A stretch of DNA of 48,611 bases from Rothia nasimurium (GTDB taxonomy: Bacteria; Actinomycetota; Actinomycetes; Actinomycetales; Micrococcaceae): the NCBI RefSeq assembly GCF_928392795.1, contig NZ_CAKMTJ010000012.1, positions 1 to 48,611 on the forward strand, written 5' to 3'. Of the stretch, positions 8,447-18,215 are shown in pieces. Positions within the stretch are counted from its first letter, which is position 1; each line of letters begins with the position of its first letter. Both the position numbers and the translations under genes were made by a program. The notes under the pieces are model-generated. The model was not told the origin of the DNA. It was given only the letters and a program-made list of their open reading frames with translations, and searched no databases.

Positions 8447-9799
8447 CTAGAGAACCATCGCCGCTACCCAACCTGCAATCATCAGGGGGATGTTGTAGTG
8501 GATGAAGGTGGGAATCACCGAATCGCGGATGTGGTCGTGCTGGCCGTCCACATTCAAACCGGCGGTGGGGCCCAGGGTAGAGTCGGAGGCAGGGGAGCCC
8601 GCATCGCCCAGGGCACCTGCGGTACCGATAATAGAAACCGTAGCCAGGGGCGAGAAGCCCAGGGCCAGGCAAAGGGGCACGTAGATGGTGGTGATGATGG
8701 GCAGGGTAGAGAAGGACGAGCCGATACCCATCGTCACAATCAGGCCCACTACCAGCATGGCCATGGCAGCTGCTGCCTTGTTGCCCGCGAAGAGGTCAGC
8801 CACGGTGGTCACCAGGGGGTCAACGTCGCCGGTGGCGTCCATGACGGCAGCGAAACCCTGGGCCGAGATCATGATGAAGCCGATCAGGGCCATCATGCGC
8901 ATACCCGCGGTGAAGACGTCGTCGGCCTCCTTCCATTTGACCGCACCGGTCACCATGAAGATGGTCAGACCCACCAGGGCACCAACCAGCAGGGAGTTGG
9001 CCTCGGTACCCATCGACTGCATGACTACCTGAACCACGAAGGTTGCAACAATAGCGATGATCGCGACGACCACGTTGAACTTCTTGACCTCGGTGGTCAC
9101 GGTTTCAGTGGGTGCTAGCTCAACGGTCTGGTAGGCGCGGGGCTTACGGTAGCTGAAGAAGACCGCAATCAGCAGGCCAATGACCATGCCCAGGGCCGGG
9201 ATTGCCATAGCGGTCATGACGTTGATGTCGCTGGTATCCATACCGGCTAGTTTGATGTTGCCCAGCAGAATATCGTTCAAGAAGATCGCGCCGAAGCCTA
9301 CGGGCACGTACATGTAGGTGGTGACCAAGCCGAAGGTGAGCACACAGGCAATGAGCCTGCGGTCTAGCTTCAGGCGGTTAAAGACAGCCAGCAGGGGCGG
9401 AATAATTAGCGGAATGAAGGCGATATGAACGGGAATCAGGTTCTGCGACATAATCGACATGGCCAGAATACCGGCCAGCAGCAGCCACTTGACGGTGTAT
9501 TCGATGCGATGGTTGGTCTCTGAGCTTTCTGAGCCGACCTTGGCAATGATGCCGTTGGCGATGAGCTGGGGCAGGCCCGAGCTTGAAACCGCCATGGCGA
9601 AAGCACCGAGCAGGGCGTAGGAGAGCGCCAGCATAGCGCCGCCGGAGAGGCCCTCCTGGTAGGCGACCATGGTGCCATCCAGCCCGAGCCCGCCCACAAG
9701 ACCACCCACGAGAGCTCCGATGAAGAGCGCCAGGACGACGTGTACGCGTACTGCGGAGAGGACGAGCATGACCAGGACCGCAAGCAGAACCGAGTTCAT
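8447..9799 (-). CDS. Na+/H+ antiporter family protein (NhaC/YuiF-like)
   Basis: A 450-residue polytopic membrane protein with about 12 hydrophobic segments. The N-terminal part ([31 protein letters not shown]... patterns) and the glycine-rich [22 protein letters not shown] segment near the end match the Na+/H+ antiporter family that includes Bacillus YuiF. ATG 9799 is chosen over an in-frame TTG at 9808 because AAAGG lies 10 nt before the ATG. It is a single-gene unit. It might export Na+ or carry an amino or organic acid; the substrate is not determinable here. Confidence 0.8.
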   Translation of the reverse strand: MNSVLLAVLVMLVLSAVRVHVVLALFIGALVGGLVGGLGLDGTMVAYQEGLSGGAMLALSYALLGAFAMAVSSSGLPQLIANGIIAKVGSESSETNHRIEYTVKWLLLAGILAMSIMSQNLIPVHIAFIPLIIPPLLAVFNRLKLDRRLIACVLTFGLVTTYMYVPVGFGAIFLNDILLGNIKLAGMDTSDINVMTAMAIPALGMVIGLLIAVFFSYRKPRAYQTVELAPTETVTTEVKKFNVVVAIIAIVATFVVQVVMQSMGTEANSLLVGALVGLTIFMVTGAVKWKEADDVFTAGMRMMALIGFIMISAQGFAAVMDATGDVDPLVTTVADLFAGNKAAAAMAMLVVGLIVTMGIGSSFSTLPIITTIYVPLCLALGFSPLATVSIIGTAGALGDAGSPASDSTLGPTAGLNVDGQHDHIRDSVIPTFIHYNIPLMIAGWVAAMVL

Positions 9800-9968
9800 A
9801 TAATCCAAACCTTTGAATAAGTATGTAAAAGACCGTACAAAGTTTAGTCTGCCCGGCTTATTCGCTAGCCCTCAAAACCACCAGTTGGACTGTGACGGGC
9901 CTTGCTTTCTGCGCCCTGTGCCTTCTCGGCACTACGATGGGTATAAGACCGGCAACGAAAGGATCCCT

Positions 9969-10634
9969 ATGACCTGCCTGATTAACCCTTCCATTTTGAG
10001 CGCTGACTTCTCCCGGCTGGGGGAGGAGCTCACCGCCATCTCGACCGCTGACGCCGCCCACATTGATGTGATGGACGGCCACTTCGTTCCCAACCTGACC
10101 TGGGGGCTGCCGGTTGTGAAGCGCCTTAAAGAGGTCTCGCCCATTCCTTTTGATGTGCACCTGATGATTGAGGACGCCGACCGTTGGGCCCCTGCCTACG
10201 CTGAGGTTGGGTGTGAGTCAGTGACCTTCCACGCCGAGGCCGCTATCGCTCCCATCAAGCTGGCCCGTACCCTGCGTGAAAGCGGTGCTAAGGCGGGCAT
10301 GGCCCTGCGCCCTGCCACCGGCGTTGAACCCTACATGGATATGCTCAGCGAACTCGACATGCTCCTGATTATGACCGTTGAACCGGGCTTCGGCGGCCAG
10401 GCCTTCCTTGACGTCACCCTTCCCAAGATTAAGCGGGCGGCCGCCGCCATTGAGGGCTCAGGGGCTGAGGTGATTCTGCAGGTTGACGGTGGTATCACCG
10501 AAGAAACAATTGTGCGGGCGGCCGAGGCCGGTGCCACCTGCTTTGTTGCCGGTTCATCTGTCTACGGTGCGGACGACCTCGAAGCCGCTATAGCGGGCCT
10601 GCGCCGGGCTGCCGCGTCCGCCCACACCCACTAG
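9969..10634 (+). CDS. rpe: ribulose-phosphate 3-epimerase
   Basis: Interconverts ribulose-5-P and xylulose-5-P in the pentose phosphate pathway. The 221-residue TIM barrel contains [32 protein letters not shown] (metal and catalytic Asp), [20 protein letters not shown] and QVDGGI. ATG 9969 has GAAAGGA 7 nt upstream; the open frame back to 9813 is not conserved-looking. The TPR gene starts 6 bp after its stop. Confidence 0.95.
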   Translation: MTCLINPSILSADFSRLGEELTAISTADAAHIDVMDGHFVPNLTWGLPVVKRLKEVSPIPFDVHLMIEDADRWAPAYAEVGCESVTFHAEAAIAPIKLARTLRESGAKAGMALRPATGVEPYMDMLSELDMLLIMTVEPGFGGQAFLDVTLPKIKRAAAAIEGSGAEVILQVDGGITEETIVRAAEAGATCFVAGSSVYGADDLEAAIAGLRRAAASAHTH

Positions 10635-10640
10635 GACGCC

Positions 10641-11432
10641 ATGACCCAGAACCTAACTCCCCTTGAAGAAGCCGACCGCGAGCTAGCCCGCGCCCAGGAG
10701 CTCATCGCTGCCGGGCAATTGGCCGACGCCCTGCCCGCCCTGCAGACCGCCGCCGGTGGTTTTGAGAGTGCTGGCGAAGTCTTCGGGCAGATTCTTGCCT
10801 TGAAAATCTTGAGCGAAGTCAACCGCGACCTGGGGAATCTCGCGCCAGCTCTCACAGAAGTTACGCGCGCCCACGCCCTGCTGGCCGATGCTAAACCTGA
10901 TGCCGAGCAGCTGCCCGACTTCGCCACCGAGGTGGGTTCCCTGCACGCTGAACTGGACGACTTTGAGCGCTCTAAGACCTGGTACACCCAGGGGCTGCGC
11001 GGCTATGAAGCTCAGGGGAATGCCGAGGGTCAGGCCCATAACCTGGTTGCCCTGGCGGGACTTGCCCGCCAGGCCCAGGATGAAGTTGGTGCCCAGAGTT
11101 ATCTGGCCCAGGCGTACGAGCTGTACGCCGCGGGTAAACACACGGTTCAGCTCATGCACGTGCGCAATGCCCAGGCCCAAGGGTTGTTGGCAGTGGGGGA
11201 TACGGACGCTGCCCGCCCCCTGCTCAGCGAAGCCCTCAATTTTGCTGAGGAGCTGGACGACCAGGCTTTTCTCGCCGAGACCTACCAGCTGCTTGCCCTG
11301 GTCACAGCTCAGGAAGGGGACGCGGACGCCGCCCAGGGCTACCTGGAGCGGTCGGCGGAGCACTACGCCGCCGCTGGGGATGCCGATAACGAGGCCTTTG
11401 TGAAGGAGCTTTTAGAAAGCCTCGAAAAGTAG
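10641..11432 (+). CDS. tetratricopeptide-repeat protein
   Basis: A 263-residue, Ala/Leu/Glu-rich soluble protein made almost entirely of helix pairs of TPR type, for example ELIAAGQLADALPALQTAA, DARPLLSEALNFAEELDD and DAAQGYLERSAEHYAAAGD. No signal peptide, catalytic domain or membrane segment is visible. It begins 6 bp after rpe and is probably in its operon. A protein-binding scaffold role is inferred from the repeats; partner unknown. Confidence 0.75.
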   Translation: MTQNLTPLEEADRELARAQELIAAGQLADALPALQTAAGGFESAGEVFGQILALKILSEVNRDLGNLAPALTEVTRAHALLADAKPDAEQLPDFATEVGSLHAELDDFERSKTWYTQGLRGYEAQGNAEGQAHNLVALAGLARQAQDEVGAQSYLAQAYELYAAGKHTVQLMHVRNAQAQGLLAVGDTDAARPLLSEALNFAEELDDQAFLAETYQLLALVTAQEGDADAAQGYLERSAEHYAAAGDADNEAFVKELLESLEK

Positions 11433-11460
11433 GCATAAGGTCTAGAGATTGTGATGAAAG

Positions 11461-11489
11461 CCAGGGGTTGGAACCTTTCTGCCCCCTGG
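11461..11489 (+). terminator. hairpin after the rpe-TPR operon
   Basis: CCAGGGG pairs with CCCCTGG across 15 nt, followed by TTCTC rather than a clean U-tract. A weak intrinsic terminator candidate. The remaining sequence to 11582 is A+T rich (TATAAATATTTT at ~11562) and probably contains the lldD promoter. Confidence 0.45.
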
Positions 11490-11582
11490 TTCTCAAGATG
11501 CAAAACCTGGTGATACCTATCACTGCTAACGGTATATGATGTATATATTTGTACCGACCCGTATAAATATTTTGGATAGGGT

Positions 11583-12839
11583 ATGTCTCGTCATATATCA
11601 GCGACCAGGTTGGTTAGCCTTAAGCGGCAACTACCTGCCCCCGACGTGCTGAAAGATTTACTGAAGTTTCAAGCACCAGCAATAGACCGCCGTAAGGTCC
11701 GCCTCGAAGCGGCAAAGGATATATGGGACCTGAGAGCAATTGCTCAGCGCAGGACCCCTAAAGGCCCCTTTGACTACGTAGACGGAGCAGCAGAAAAAGA
11801 GCTCTCACTCCAAAGAGCCCGCGAAGCCTACGATAATCTCGCCTTTAACCCCCAAGTGCTCAAAAATGTGCGCGACGTAGATTTGTCTACGCAGCTTGCC
11901 GGAGCACCGTCAGCATTTCCTCTCGCAATCGCTCCTACGGGCTTTACCCGTATGATGCATGCGGAAGGGGAGCTGGGCGGTATTGCGGCTGCCCACCGTT
12001 TCGGAATTCCTTTTACCCTCTCGACGATGGGTACAGAAACTATCGAGGACGTTGCTGCGGCAGGGCCCTCCGGGCGCAGATGGTTCCAGCTGTACCTCTG
12101 GCAGAAGAACCGTTCAAAAGCCTCTGAGCTGATTGAACGCGCAGCCCAGGCTGGTTACGACACGCTGATGGTTACCGTTGACACCCCTGTTGCGGGCGCT
12201 CGCCACAGGGACGCCCGTAACGGCATGACGTTCCCGCCCAAGCTGACACCTGCAACCGTCATTAACGCTAGCTACCGACCGGAGTGGTGGTTTAATTTCC
12301 TCACTACCCGGCCACTCGGATTTACAAACTTCGGTGAAGGTACGCAAAGCATCCAGCAAATTGGGTCCATGTTTGACCCCACCCTCACCTACGAAGATTT
12401 GAGCTGGTTGAGGGCGCAGTGGCCTGGCCAGCTTCTGGTTAAGGGCGTGCAAACAGCTCAGGATGCCCTGCTTTCTGTTGAAGCCGGTGCGGACGGTGTG
12501 GTGCTTTCGAACCACGGCGGACGGCAGCTTGATCGGGCTCCTGTACCTCTGTACACCCTTCCCGCAGTGCGTGAAGCTATCGGCAATGAACCCACGGTTC
12601 TCATCGATACCGGCATTATGTCTGGCGCTGATGTGATTGCAGCGGTAGCTCTAGGTGCGAACGGTGCGATGATTGGGCGAGCCTACCTGTACGGTCTGAT
12701 GGCAGGCGGCGCAGAGGGCGTTGTGAGGGCACTGGAAATCTTCACCCAGGAAATGACGCGCACCGTGCAGCTTCTTGGCGTTAGTCAACTATCAGAACTA
12801 AATTCGCAGCATGTATCTCTTGATTGGAGGGCGCGATGA
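11583..12839 (+). CDS. lldD: FMN-dependent L-lactate dehydrogenase (alpha-hydroxy-acid family)
   Basis: A 418-residue flavoprotein, probably oxidising L-lactate to pyruvate at the membrane with electrons to the quinone pool. Typical sites: PTGFTRMMHAEGE (FMN), FQLYLWQKN, VTVDTPVAGARHRD, the LLVKG lysine, LSNHGGRQLDRAP (catalytic His and Arg) and IDTGIMSGADV/GANGAMIGR (phosphate binding). Substrate choice is inferred from closeness to actinobacterial LldD and from the permease that overlaps its stop codon by 4 bp (ATGA). A lactate oxidase or other hydroxy-acid enzyme is possible. Confidence 0.85.
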   Translation: MSRHISATRLVSLKRQLPAPDVLKDLLKFQAPAIDRRKVRLEAAKDIWDLRAIAQRRTPKGPFDYVDGAAEKELSLQRAREAYDNLAFNPQVLKNVRDVDLSTQLAGAPSAFPLAIAPTGFTRMMHAEGELGGIAAAHRFGIPFTLSTMGTETIEDVAAAGPSGRRWFQLYLWQKNRSKASELIERAAQAGYDTLMVTVDTPVAGARHRDARNGMTFPPKLTPATVINASYRPEWWFNFLTTRPLGFTNFGEGTQSIQQIGSMFDPTLTYEDLSWLRAQWPGQLLVKGVQTAQDALLSVEAGADGVVLSNHGGRQLDRAPVPLYTLPAVREAIGNEPTVLIDTGIMSGADVIAAVALGANGAMIGRAYLYGLMAGGAEGVVRALEIFTQEMTRTVQLLGVSQLSELNSQHVSLDWRAR

Positions 12840-14155
12840 GCGCAGCCTCGACGATTCGCGGCGACCTTAAACCGGGTGCCTCCCGTGCCCTTCTCGCTTC
12901 CATGTTGGGCACCCTGGTGGAGTGGTACGATTACGCGCTCTACGGGGCTGCAGCCAGTCTTATCATTGGTCCCCTGTTCTTCTCCCAGATGGACAGCGGC
13001 GCAACAATTGCTGCCTTCGCAACCTTTGCGGTGGGCTTTGTAGCCAGACCTCTGGGTGGTCTGCTGATCGCCTGGCTCGGCGATTAGCGCGGACGTAAGC
13101 CCGCCATGATGCTGACGATTATCATCATGGGTGTTTCTACGGTAGGTATCGGGCTGTTGCCCACTGCCGAATTTTTAGGTGCTTGGGCAGTTTTCTTGCT
13201 GGTATTCCTGCGCCTTTTGCAGGGTCTAGGTGCTGGCGCAGAGCTTACGGGCGCCCTCACCCTGGTAGCGGAGTACACTCCTGTGCAGCGCCGCGGATTC
13301 TGGACGTCCCTCGTGCTGGCGATGCCTCCAGCAGGTTCCCTGCTCGCGACCCTCTCGTTTATGCTGGTATCGACCCTGCCCGAAGAAACCTTTATGGGTA
13401 TCGGCTGGCGTATTCCCTTCTTGGCTTCGGTCGTTCTGTTTGCCGTTGCAATTTTCATTCGAAATAAGCTCGAAGAGTCACCCGAGTATCAGGCAGCTAT
13501 GGCCGCCCGCGATGAGAAGCAGCAGAAGTCTTCTGTTCCGCTTGCTCAGGTCATTCGCGAGAACTTCAAGCAGGTTGTTATCGGTTTTATGGCTGTTACC
13601 GGTCATAACGCCAATAACTACATCATCTCGATTGTGTCGATTACGGTGATGACCACCTACGGTAACCTCGACCGCACTACAGCCCTGACTGCCGTGATGC
13701 TGGCGACGGTCTTCGGTATTGTGCTCTCACCGGTGGGCGGTGCCCTGGGCGACAGGATTGGTACGGGTAAGACCATGATGATCGGTGCAACCATCGGCCT
13801 TCTCTTTGCTTTCCCCCTGTTTATGTCTCTGACATCGGGTAGCTTCCTCATGAGCTTTGCAGCGTTGGCTATCTCATTTGGTGTAGTGCTGTCTACGACC
13901 TCTGGCCCTCAGGGAGCCTTCCTGGTCAATCTGTTCCCCATTAAGACCCGATTTACCGGTGTAGCTTTGGCCCGTGAAACTAACGGTGTAATCATCGCTG
14001 GCTTTACGCCCATGATTGTGGCTTGGCTCTTCACCGCAGGTGAGGGGAGCATCGTGCTCCCGGCAGCCTACATGATGCTGTGCTTTGCCGTTACCATCAT
14101 TGCAACTGTGTGGGCTAAGGAGAGCGGAAATAACTCTGCTGCCCAGACAGTGTAG
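12836..14155 (+). pseudogene. MHS-family MFS permease with in-frame stop (likely lactate/carboxylate transporter)
   Basis: Read across one TAG at 13085-13087 this is a ~440-residue MHS-type permease. The N-terminal fragment ends ...LIAWLGD and the same frame resumes RGRKPAMMLTI, so the stop falls inside the family motif GD-x-x-GRK. The downstream ~350 codons are undamaged. ATG 12836 has GGAGG 5 nt upstream and overlaps the lldD stop. Its place beside lldD suggests lactate or a related carboxylate as substrate (inference). The stop may be a recent nonsense mutation, a sequencing error or a readthrough site; no new ribosome site is visible at ATG 13106. Confidence 0.85.
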
Positions 14156-14165
14156 ATAGTGGGGT

Positions 14166-14222
14166 CTATCCACAATAAAGAAGGCGATGGAACATTTCCA
14201 TCGCCTTCTTTATTGTGGATAG
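14166..14222. terminator. 26-bp perfect-stem bidirectional terminator
   Basis: 14166-14191 and 14197-14222 are exact complements around loop ACATT. The A+T-rich outer arms give T runs on both strands. It separates the permease from the convergent small gene, whose stop codon lies just outside the right arm. Confidence 0.9.
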
Positions 14223-14223
14223 G

Positions 14224-14526
14224 TTAGGCTAGGTTCTTCTCGGCCCGCTCGGCAGCCTGCTCATTGCCCATGGAGCGGTGAATGGTGGCCAGCATGGTGT
14301 AGTAGGCGGCGGCGTCCTCTGACCCAGCAACCAGTACGGGCTTAGCCAGGGTGAGCACGTTCAGGGCCTGCTTGCCCTGGCCCTCGTCCAATAGCTTCTG
14401 GGCACCCTTAACAGCCCGGGCGACAGCCTGCTCGGGCTTGCGCTTGACCAGGTGCGCCACGGCACCGTGCTCCTGCTTGAAGGTGGTATCACGTTTTTGA
14501 ATATTGGCGGGTTTCGCGTCAGACAC
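14224..14526 (-). CDS. small alpha-helical (TPR-like) hypothetical protein
   Basis: A 100-residue soluble, basic-then-Ala-rich protein. Residues ~30-98 form two to three amphipathic helix pairs (AVARAVKGAQKLLDEGQGK, DAAAYYTMLATIHRSMGN) with the A-Y-...-A spacing of TPRs. GAGGTGAG-like purines precede the ATG. No known family recognised. It stands alone between two terminators or convergent ends. Confidence 0.6.
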   Translation of the reverse strand: MSDAKPANIQKRDTTFKQEHGAVAHLVKRKPEQAVARAVKGAQKLLDEGQGKQALNVLTLAKPVLVAGSEDAAAYYTMLATIHRSMGNEQAAERAEKNLA

Positions 14527-14595
14527 AGCTCACCTATGGTCGGGGGTAGAAAACTTTATGCACCTCAAGTGTAGCGACTGATGACCGTCTCGGGG

Positions 14596-16017
14596 TTAGG
14601 TGAGCTGCCTGCCGCGGGTTTCAGGCAGCAGGAAGGTCGCGCCAGCTGCCGTGCAGAAGGCTAGAGCGAACAGAACAAAGAGCCCCGAAATACCTACCAG
14701 CGGCAGCAGGGCGGGCACGAGCAGGGGAGCGGTGATAGAGGCTAGGCGGCCGAACCCGGCAGCTGCACCCGTGCCGGAACCGCGCAGGTGGCCGGGGTAG
14801 AGTTCTGGTCCGATGGCGTAGAGGGCACCCCAGGCACCCAGGTTGAAGAAGGAGAGCATGCAGCCGCTAGCTACCAGTGCCCAGACCTCGTGCGATAGGC
14901 CGTAGGCTACCGCCGCCAGTGCTGAGCCCAGTAAGAAGGTAGCCAGGGTGGAGCGCCTGCCCCAGCGCTCAATCAGCCAGGCGCTCACCGCATAGCCCGG
15001 TAGCTGGGCCAGAGTCATGATGAGGGTAAAGGTAAAGGAGCTGATCAGGCTAAAGCCCTGCTGAATCAGTAGCGAGGGAATCCAGATAAAAGCCCCGTAG
15101 TAGGCAAGGTTGATGCAGAACCAGATGACCCAGAAGGCAAGGGTGCGGCGGCGCAGCGCCGCTGACCAGATGGAGGTTGCCTGAGCCAGCTCGGCTGAAG
15201 CCTGCCCGGCAGCGGCAGGGGCGGACGGCGTCCGCGCAGCTTCTGCCCGCAAGGGCGGGGAGGTAGCGAAACCAGCGACCACGGACCGGGCGCGGGTAAG
15301 GTCGCCGCGTCGGGTGAGAAAGCGCACCGATTCGGGGAGCCCCCACCGCACCACCAGGGCGTAGAAGGCAGGGACGCAGCCGATGGCAAGAGCCCAGCGC
15401 CAGCCGTCCTCGGAGCGGCTCACGACGAAGGTGCCGATGAGGGCAGCGAGGATCCAGCCGACCGCCCAGAAGGCTTCAAGAACAACCACCATGCGCCCGC
15501 GCACAGCCCGCGGGGCAAACTCAGAAATATAGGTGGAGGCTACCGGCAGCTCAGCGCCGAGCCCCAAGCCCACGATGAAACGCAGCACCAGTAGAACCGT
15601 GAAAGTAGTCGCTAGCGCAGAGAAGCCGGTAGCCAGCCCGTAGACCAGAAGCGTGCCGGCAAAGATTGCGCGCCGCCCGAACTTATCCGATAAGCGCCCG
15701 CCCAGGGTCGCACCGATAGCCATGCCCAAGAAGCCGATTGACCCCAGTAGGGAAGCCTGCCCGGAGCTAATACCCCAGTGGGCAATCAGGGCGGCCATGA
15801 CAAAAGAGATCAGGCCGATATCCATGGCATCGAGCGCCCAACCAATACCGGTCACCCCCAGCAGGCGGGCATGACGGCGGGTGACTGGCAGCTGGTCAAG
15901 GGTAGCGGTGAGCTGTTCGGCGTTCATGGCCTCGGGGTTGAGGGCATCAGCAATCGTGGCGGTAGTGAGTTGGCCGGGTGCGGACGCCCGGGGCTGGTTC
16001 TGGTGCGGGGAAGTCAT
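14596..16017 (-). CDS. NiaP-like MFS transporter
   Basis: A 473-residue 12-TM major facilitator protein with the MFS motif GGRLSDKFGRR after TM2. Long stretches follow the Bacillus niacin permease NiaP pattern from memory: GIGWALDAMDIGLISFV, FIVGLGLGAELPVAST, LEAFWAVGWILAALI, MTLAQLPGYAVSAWLIE and LSFFNLGAWGALYA. It probably imports a small aromatic acid such as nicotinate, across the cytoplasmic membrane. A central loop of ~35 residues is Ala/Pro-rich. It is divergent from the riboflavin operon. Other acid substrates cannot be excluded. Confidence 0.75.
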   Translation of the reverse strand: MTSPHQNQPRASAPGQLTTATIADALNPEAMNAEQLTATLDQLPVTRRHARLLGVTGIGWALDAMDIGLISFVMAALIAHWGISSGQASLLGSIGFLGMAIGATLGGRLSDKFGRRAIFAGTLLVYGLATGFSALATTFTVLLVLRFIVGLGLGAELPVASTYISEFAPRAVRGRMVVVLEAFWAVGWILAALIGTFVVSRSEDGWRWALAIGCVPAFYALVVRWGLPESVRFLTRRGDLTRARSVVAGFATSPPLRAEAARTPSAPAAAGQASAELAQATSIWSAALRRRTLAFWVIWFCINLAYYGAFIWIPSLLIQQGFSLISSFTFTLIMTLAQLPGYAVSAWLIERWGRRSTLATFLLGSALAAVAYGLSHEVWALVASGCMLSFFNLGAWGALYAIGPELYPGHLRGSGTGAAAGFGRLASITAPLLVPALLPLVGISGLFVLFALAFCTAAGATFLLPETRGRQLT

Positions 16018-16168
16018 GTGGCTCAGGGGGCAGGAAATAATGTCAAACTGACTTTATCAGCAGGGGCTTTGAGGAAGGCCCCGCACCCGACCAGATAGCG
16101 GGAATAAGTCACAATATGACGGTTACACCCCCCGGCCGTGCTATAACTTGAAGAGTAAATATACATAT

Positions 16169-16298
16169 CGTGCTCCGGGACCCGGTGAAAATCCGAACCT
16201 GCGGTGACAGCCCGCTAATTGACGGCACATCCATGTGCCCGATACCTGCAAGGTGGAATTCCTTGGCAGACAGTACAGTCTGGATGGAAGGTAGCACG
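16169..16298 (+). ncRNA. FMN riboswitch (RFN element)
   Basis: The conserved RFN blocks are in order: closing stem CGTGCT...AGCACG, GGTGAAAATCCGAACC, GCGGTGACAGCCCGC, a variable hairpin GGCACATCCATGTGCC, then GGTGGAATTCC and CAGTACAGTCTGGATGG. It lies ~143 nt upstream of ribM. By family knowledge FMN binding lowers expression of riboflavin synthesis and uptake genes; here it should act on ribM and the downstream rib genes. Confidence 0.95.
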
Positions 16299-16409
16299 AG
16301 CAAACCGTAAGGTGCCCCCGCGGCACCTGCCGTACCCGACTGCCAGGCCCACCGGCGTCCTCACCGACACCCAACGAAGCCAGCCAACGCCGGGTACCCT
16401 CGATTTGTT

Positions 16410-16440
16410 CTCCCGGAGCCACTCGCTTTGGGAGTTTTTT
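16410..16440 (+). promoter_or_regulatory. riboswitch expression platform: SD-sequestering hairpin with U run
   Basis: CTCCC (16410-16414) pairs with GGGAG (16430-16434), followed by six T and immediately the ATG of ribM. GGGAG is the only good ribosome site for ribM, so this hairpin would hide it; the six T also make it look like an intrinsic terminator. Which mode dominates cannot be told. Confidence 0.75.
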
Positions 16441-17151
16441 ATGGATTTCTTGCGGTGGCTCTTCGACGCTCAAATTGCGATTGGCGATAACCAGTCCCTC
16501 TTGGTGCGCGAAGTCCTTGGCAACATCTTTGGCCTACTATCAGCCCTCGGCGGCATGCGCCGCAAAGTCTGGGCCTGGCCCGTCGGTATTCTCGGCAACC
16601 TGCTTCTGCTCACCGTCTTCTTAGGTACCCTCTTCGGGTCAACCTACGGCACCGCTAACCTGCTGGGGCAGGCAGGCCGCCAGATCATGTTTATCGCCGT
16701 TTCCGTCTGGGGCTGGTACCGCTGGAACCAAACCCGCAAGACCGGCGACGCAGGCCAGGCAGCAGTGATTCCCCAGTGGGCCAGCTGGCGCGAACGAGCT
16801 TTCATGGTCGCCTTCATGCTGGTCGGCACCGGCGTCCTTACCCCCATCTTCCGCGCCCTGGGCTCCTACGAGCCAGTCTGGTCAGACGCCTGGATCTTCA
16901 CCGGCTCCCTGCTCGCCACCTACGGCATGGCTAAGGGCTGGGTAGAGTTCTGGCTGGTCTGGGTCGCCGTGGACGTGGTCGGTGTGCCCCTGCTCTGGTC
17001 AGCAGGCTACTACGCCAGCGCCTTCATGTACCTCTTCTACGGGGCCTTCACCCTCACCGGCTTCTTCGTCTGGTGGCGCACCCGCAACCGCGAGGCTGGC
17101 AAGGTCGAAGTTGAAACCGGCTTCCCCGACCCCACCGTCGACGTACGCTAA
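16441..17151 (+). CDS. ribM: RibM/PnuX-type riboflavin transporter
   Basis: A 236-residue PnuC-fold membrane protein with 6-7 hydrophobic helices, including NIFGLLSALGGMRRKVWAWPVGILGN and the WGWYRW motif of the PnuC family. FMN-riboswitch control and its place at the head of a riboflavin operon point to riboflavin uptake rather than nicotinamide riboside. ATG 16441 is set by GGGAG 6 nt upstream; the longer open frame back to 16219 runs through the riboswitch and is not used. ribD follows after 2 bp. Confidence 0.9.
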   Translation: MDFLRWLFDAQIAIGDNQSLLVREVLGNIFGLLSALGGMRRKVWAWPVGILGNLLLLTVFLGTLFGSTYGTANLLGQAGRQIMFIAVSVWGWYRWNQTRKTGDAGQAAVIPQWASWRERAFMVAFMLVGTGVLTPIFRALGSYEPVWSDAWIFTGSLLATYGMAKGWVEFWLVWVAVDVVGVPLLWSAGYYASAFMYLFYGAFTLTGFFVWWRTRNREAGKVEVETGFPDPTVDVR

Positions 17152-17153
17152 CC

Positions 17154-18197
17154 ATGGCACCCCTTACCGACACCCAGGCCATGGGCCTTGCCCTCGATAA
17201 TGCCCGCAAGGGCGTGCGCGGGGCTAACCCCCTAGTCGGGGCAGTACTTGTGGACGCCACCGGGCAACTACTTGCCACCGGCTGGCACCGCGGCGCCGGC
17301 AGCCCCCACGCCGAAACCGACGCCCTAGCAAACGCCCGCGAAGCCGGCATCGACGTGCGCGGGGCCCGCATGTACGTCACCTTAGAACCCTGCAACCACA
17401 CCGGCCGCACCGGCCCCTGCTCAGTTGCTATAGCCGAGGCCGGTATCGCTGAGGTCACCTACGCCTACGCCGACACCACCGACGACGCCGCCGGGGGAGC
17501 AGCCTACCTGCGCTCGCAGGGCATAGCTGTTCATGGCGGGCTGTTGGAAGATGACGCCTACGCCCTCAACGCCCGCTGGCTCACTGCCGCTGCCGGGCGG
17601 CGTCCTTTCGTCACCGCCAAAATCGCCAGCTCCCTCGACGGCTACATCGCAGCCGCTGACGGCAGCAGCCAATGGATCACAGGTGAGCACGCCCGCGCCG
17701 ACGGCCACACCCTGCGCACCCGCGCGGACGCCATCATGGTCGGTACCGGCACCGTCTTGGCCGATAACCCCCAGCTCACAGCAAGGACGCCTGAGGGGCA
17801 GCTTGCCGAGCAGCAGCCCCTGCGCGTGGTGATGGGAACCAGCCAGATCCCGGCCGGGCACCTTGCCGACGCTATCGGTGAAGGCAAGGCCGTCCACCTG
17901 CCAACCCGCGACCCCCAACAGGCTCTCACCGAACTCTACGCCCGGGGCGTCCGGCATCTGCTCCTGGAAGGCGGGCCAACCCTCATCACCGCCTTTATGC
18001 GCGCCAACCTGATCGACGAACTCTACTGGTACCGGGCACCCCTGCTACTCGGTGCCGGTAAACCAGCCCTCGGCGACCTCGGCGTGAGCAGCCTGAACCA
18101 GGCGGGGCGCTGGCAGCTGGACCACCTGACCAAGCAACCGGCAGTGCAGACCCTGGGTGCGGACGTCCGTACCCGGCTCGTACCAGCAAACGAATAG
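17154..18197 (+). CDS. ribD: bifunctional riboflavin deaminase/reductase
   Basis: Performs the second and third steps of riboflavin synthesis: deamination of the pyrimidine intermediate, then reduction of its ribosyl side chain. Residues 1-~145 form the deaminase with zinc motifs HAE (~52) and PCNHTGRTGPC (~79-89). Residues ~146-345 form the reductase with PFVTAKIASSLDGYIAA, RADAIMVGTGTVLADNP and LLLEGGPTLITAF. The 347-residue length is normal. Confidence 0.95.
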   Translation: MAPLTDTQAMGLALDNARKGVRGANPLVGAVLVDATGQLLATGWHRGAGSPHAETDALANAREAGIDVRGARMYVTLEPCNHTGRTGPCSVAIAEAGIAEVTYAYADTTDDAAGGAAYLRSQGIAVHGGLLEDDAYALNARWLTAAAGRRPFVTAKIASSLDGYIAAADGSSQWITGEHARADGHTLRTRADAIMVGTGTVLADNPQLTARTPEGQLAEQQPLRVVMGTSQIPAGHLADAIGEGKAVHLPTRDPQQALTELYARGVRHLLLEGGPTLITAFMRANLIDELYWYRAPLLLGAGKPALGDLGVSSLNQAGRWQLDHLTKQPAVQTLGADVRTRLVPANE

Positions 18198-18215
18198 AAA
18201 CCCGACAAGGTGCGC

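Noticed and set aside
8411..9118. Plus-strand frames opposite the Na+/H+ antiporter gene
   Set aside because: His/Gly-rich, repeat-like translations typical of antisense of G+C-rich membrane-protein genes, no ribosome site.
13106..14155. The second half of the MHS permease as an independent gene
   Set aside because: No ribosome site before ATG 13106, and it is the exact continuation of the upstream frame within a conserved motif.
16219..16440. An N-terminal extension of RibM
   Set aside because: It overlaps the FMN riboswitch and expression platform; the PnuC-family N-terminus starts at ATG 16441.
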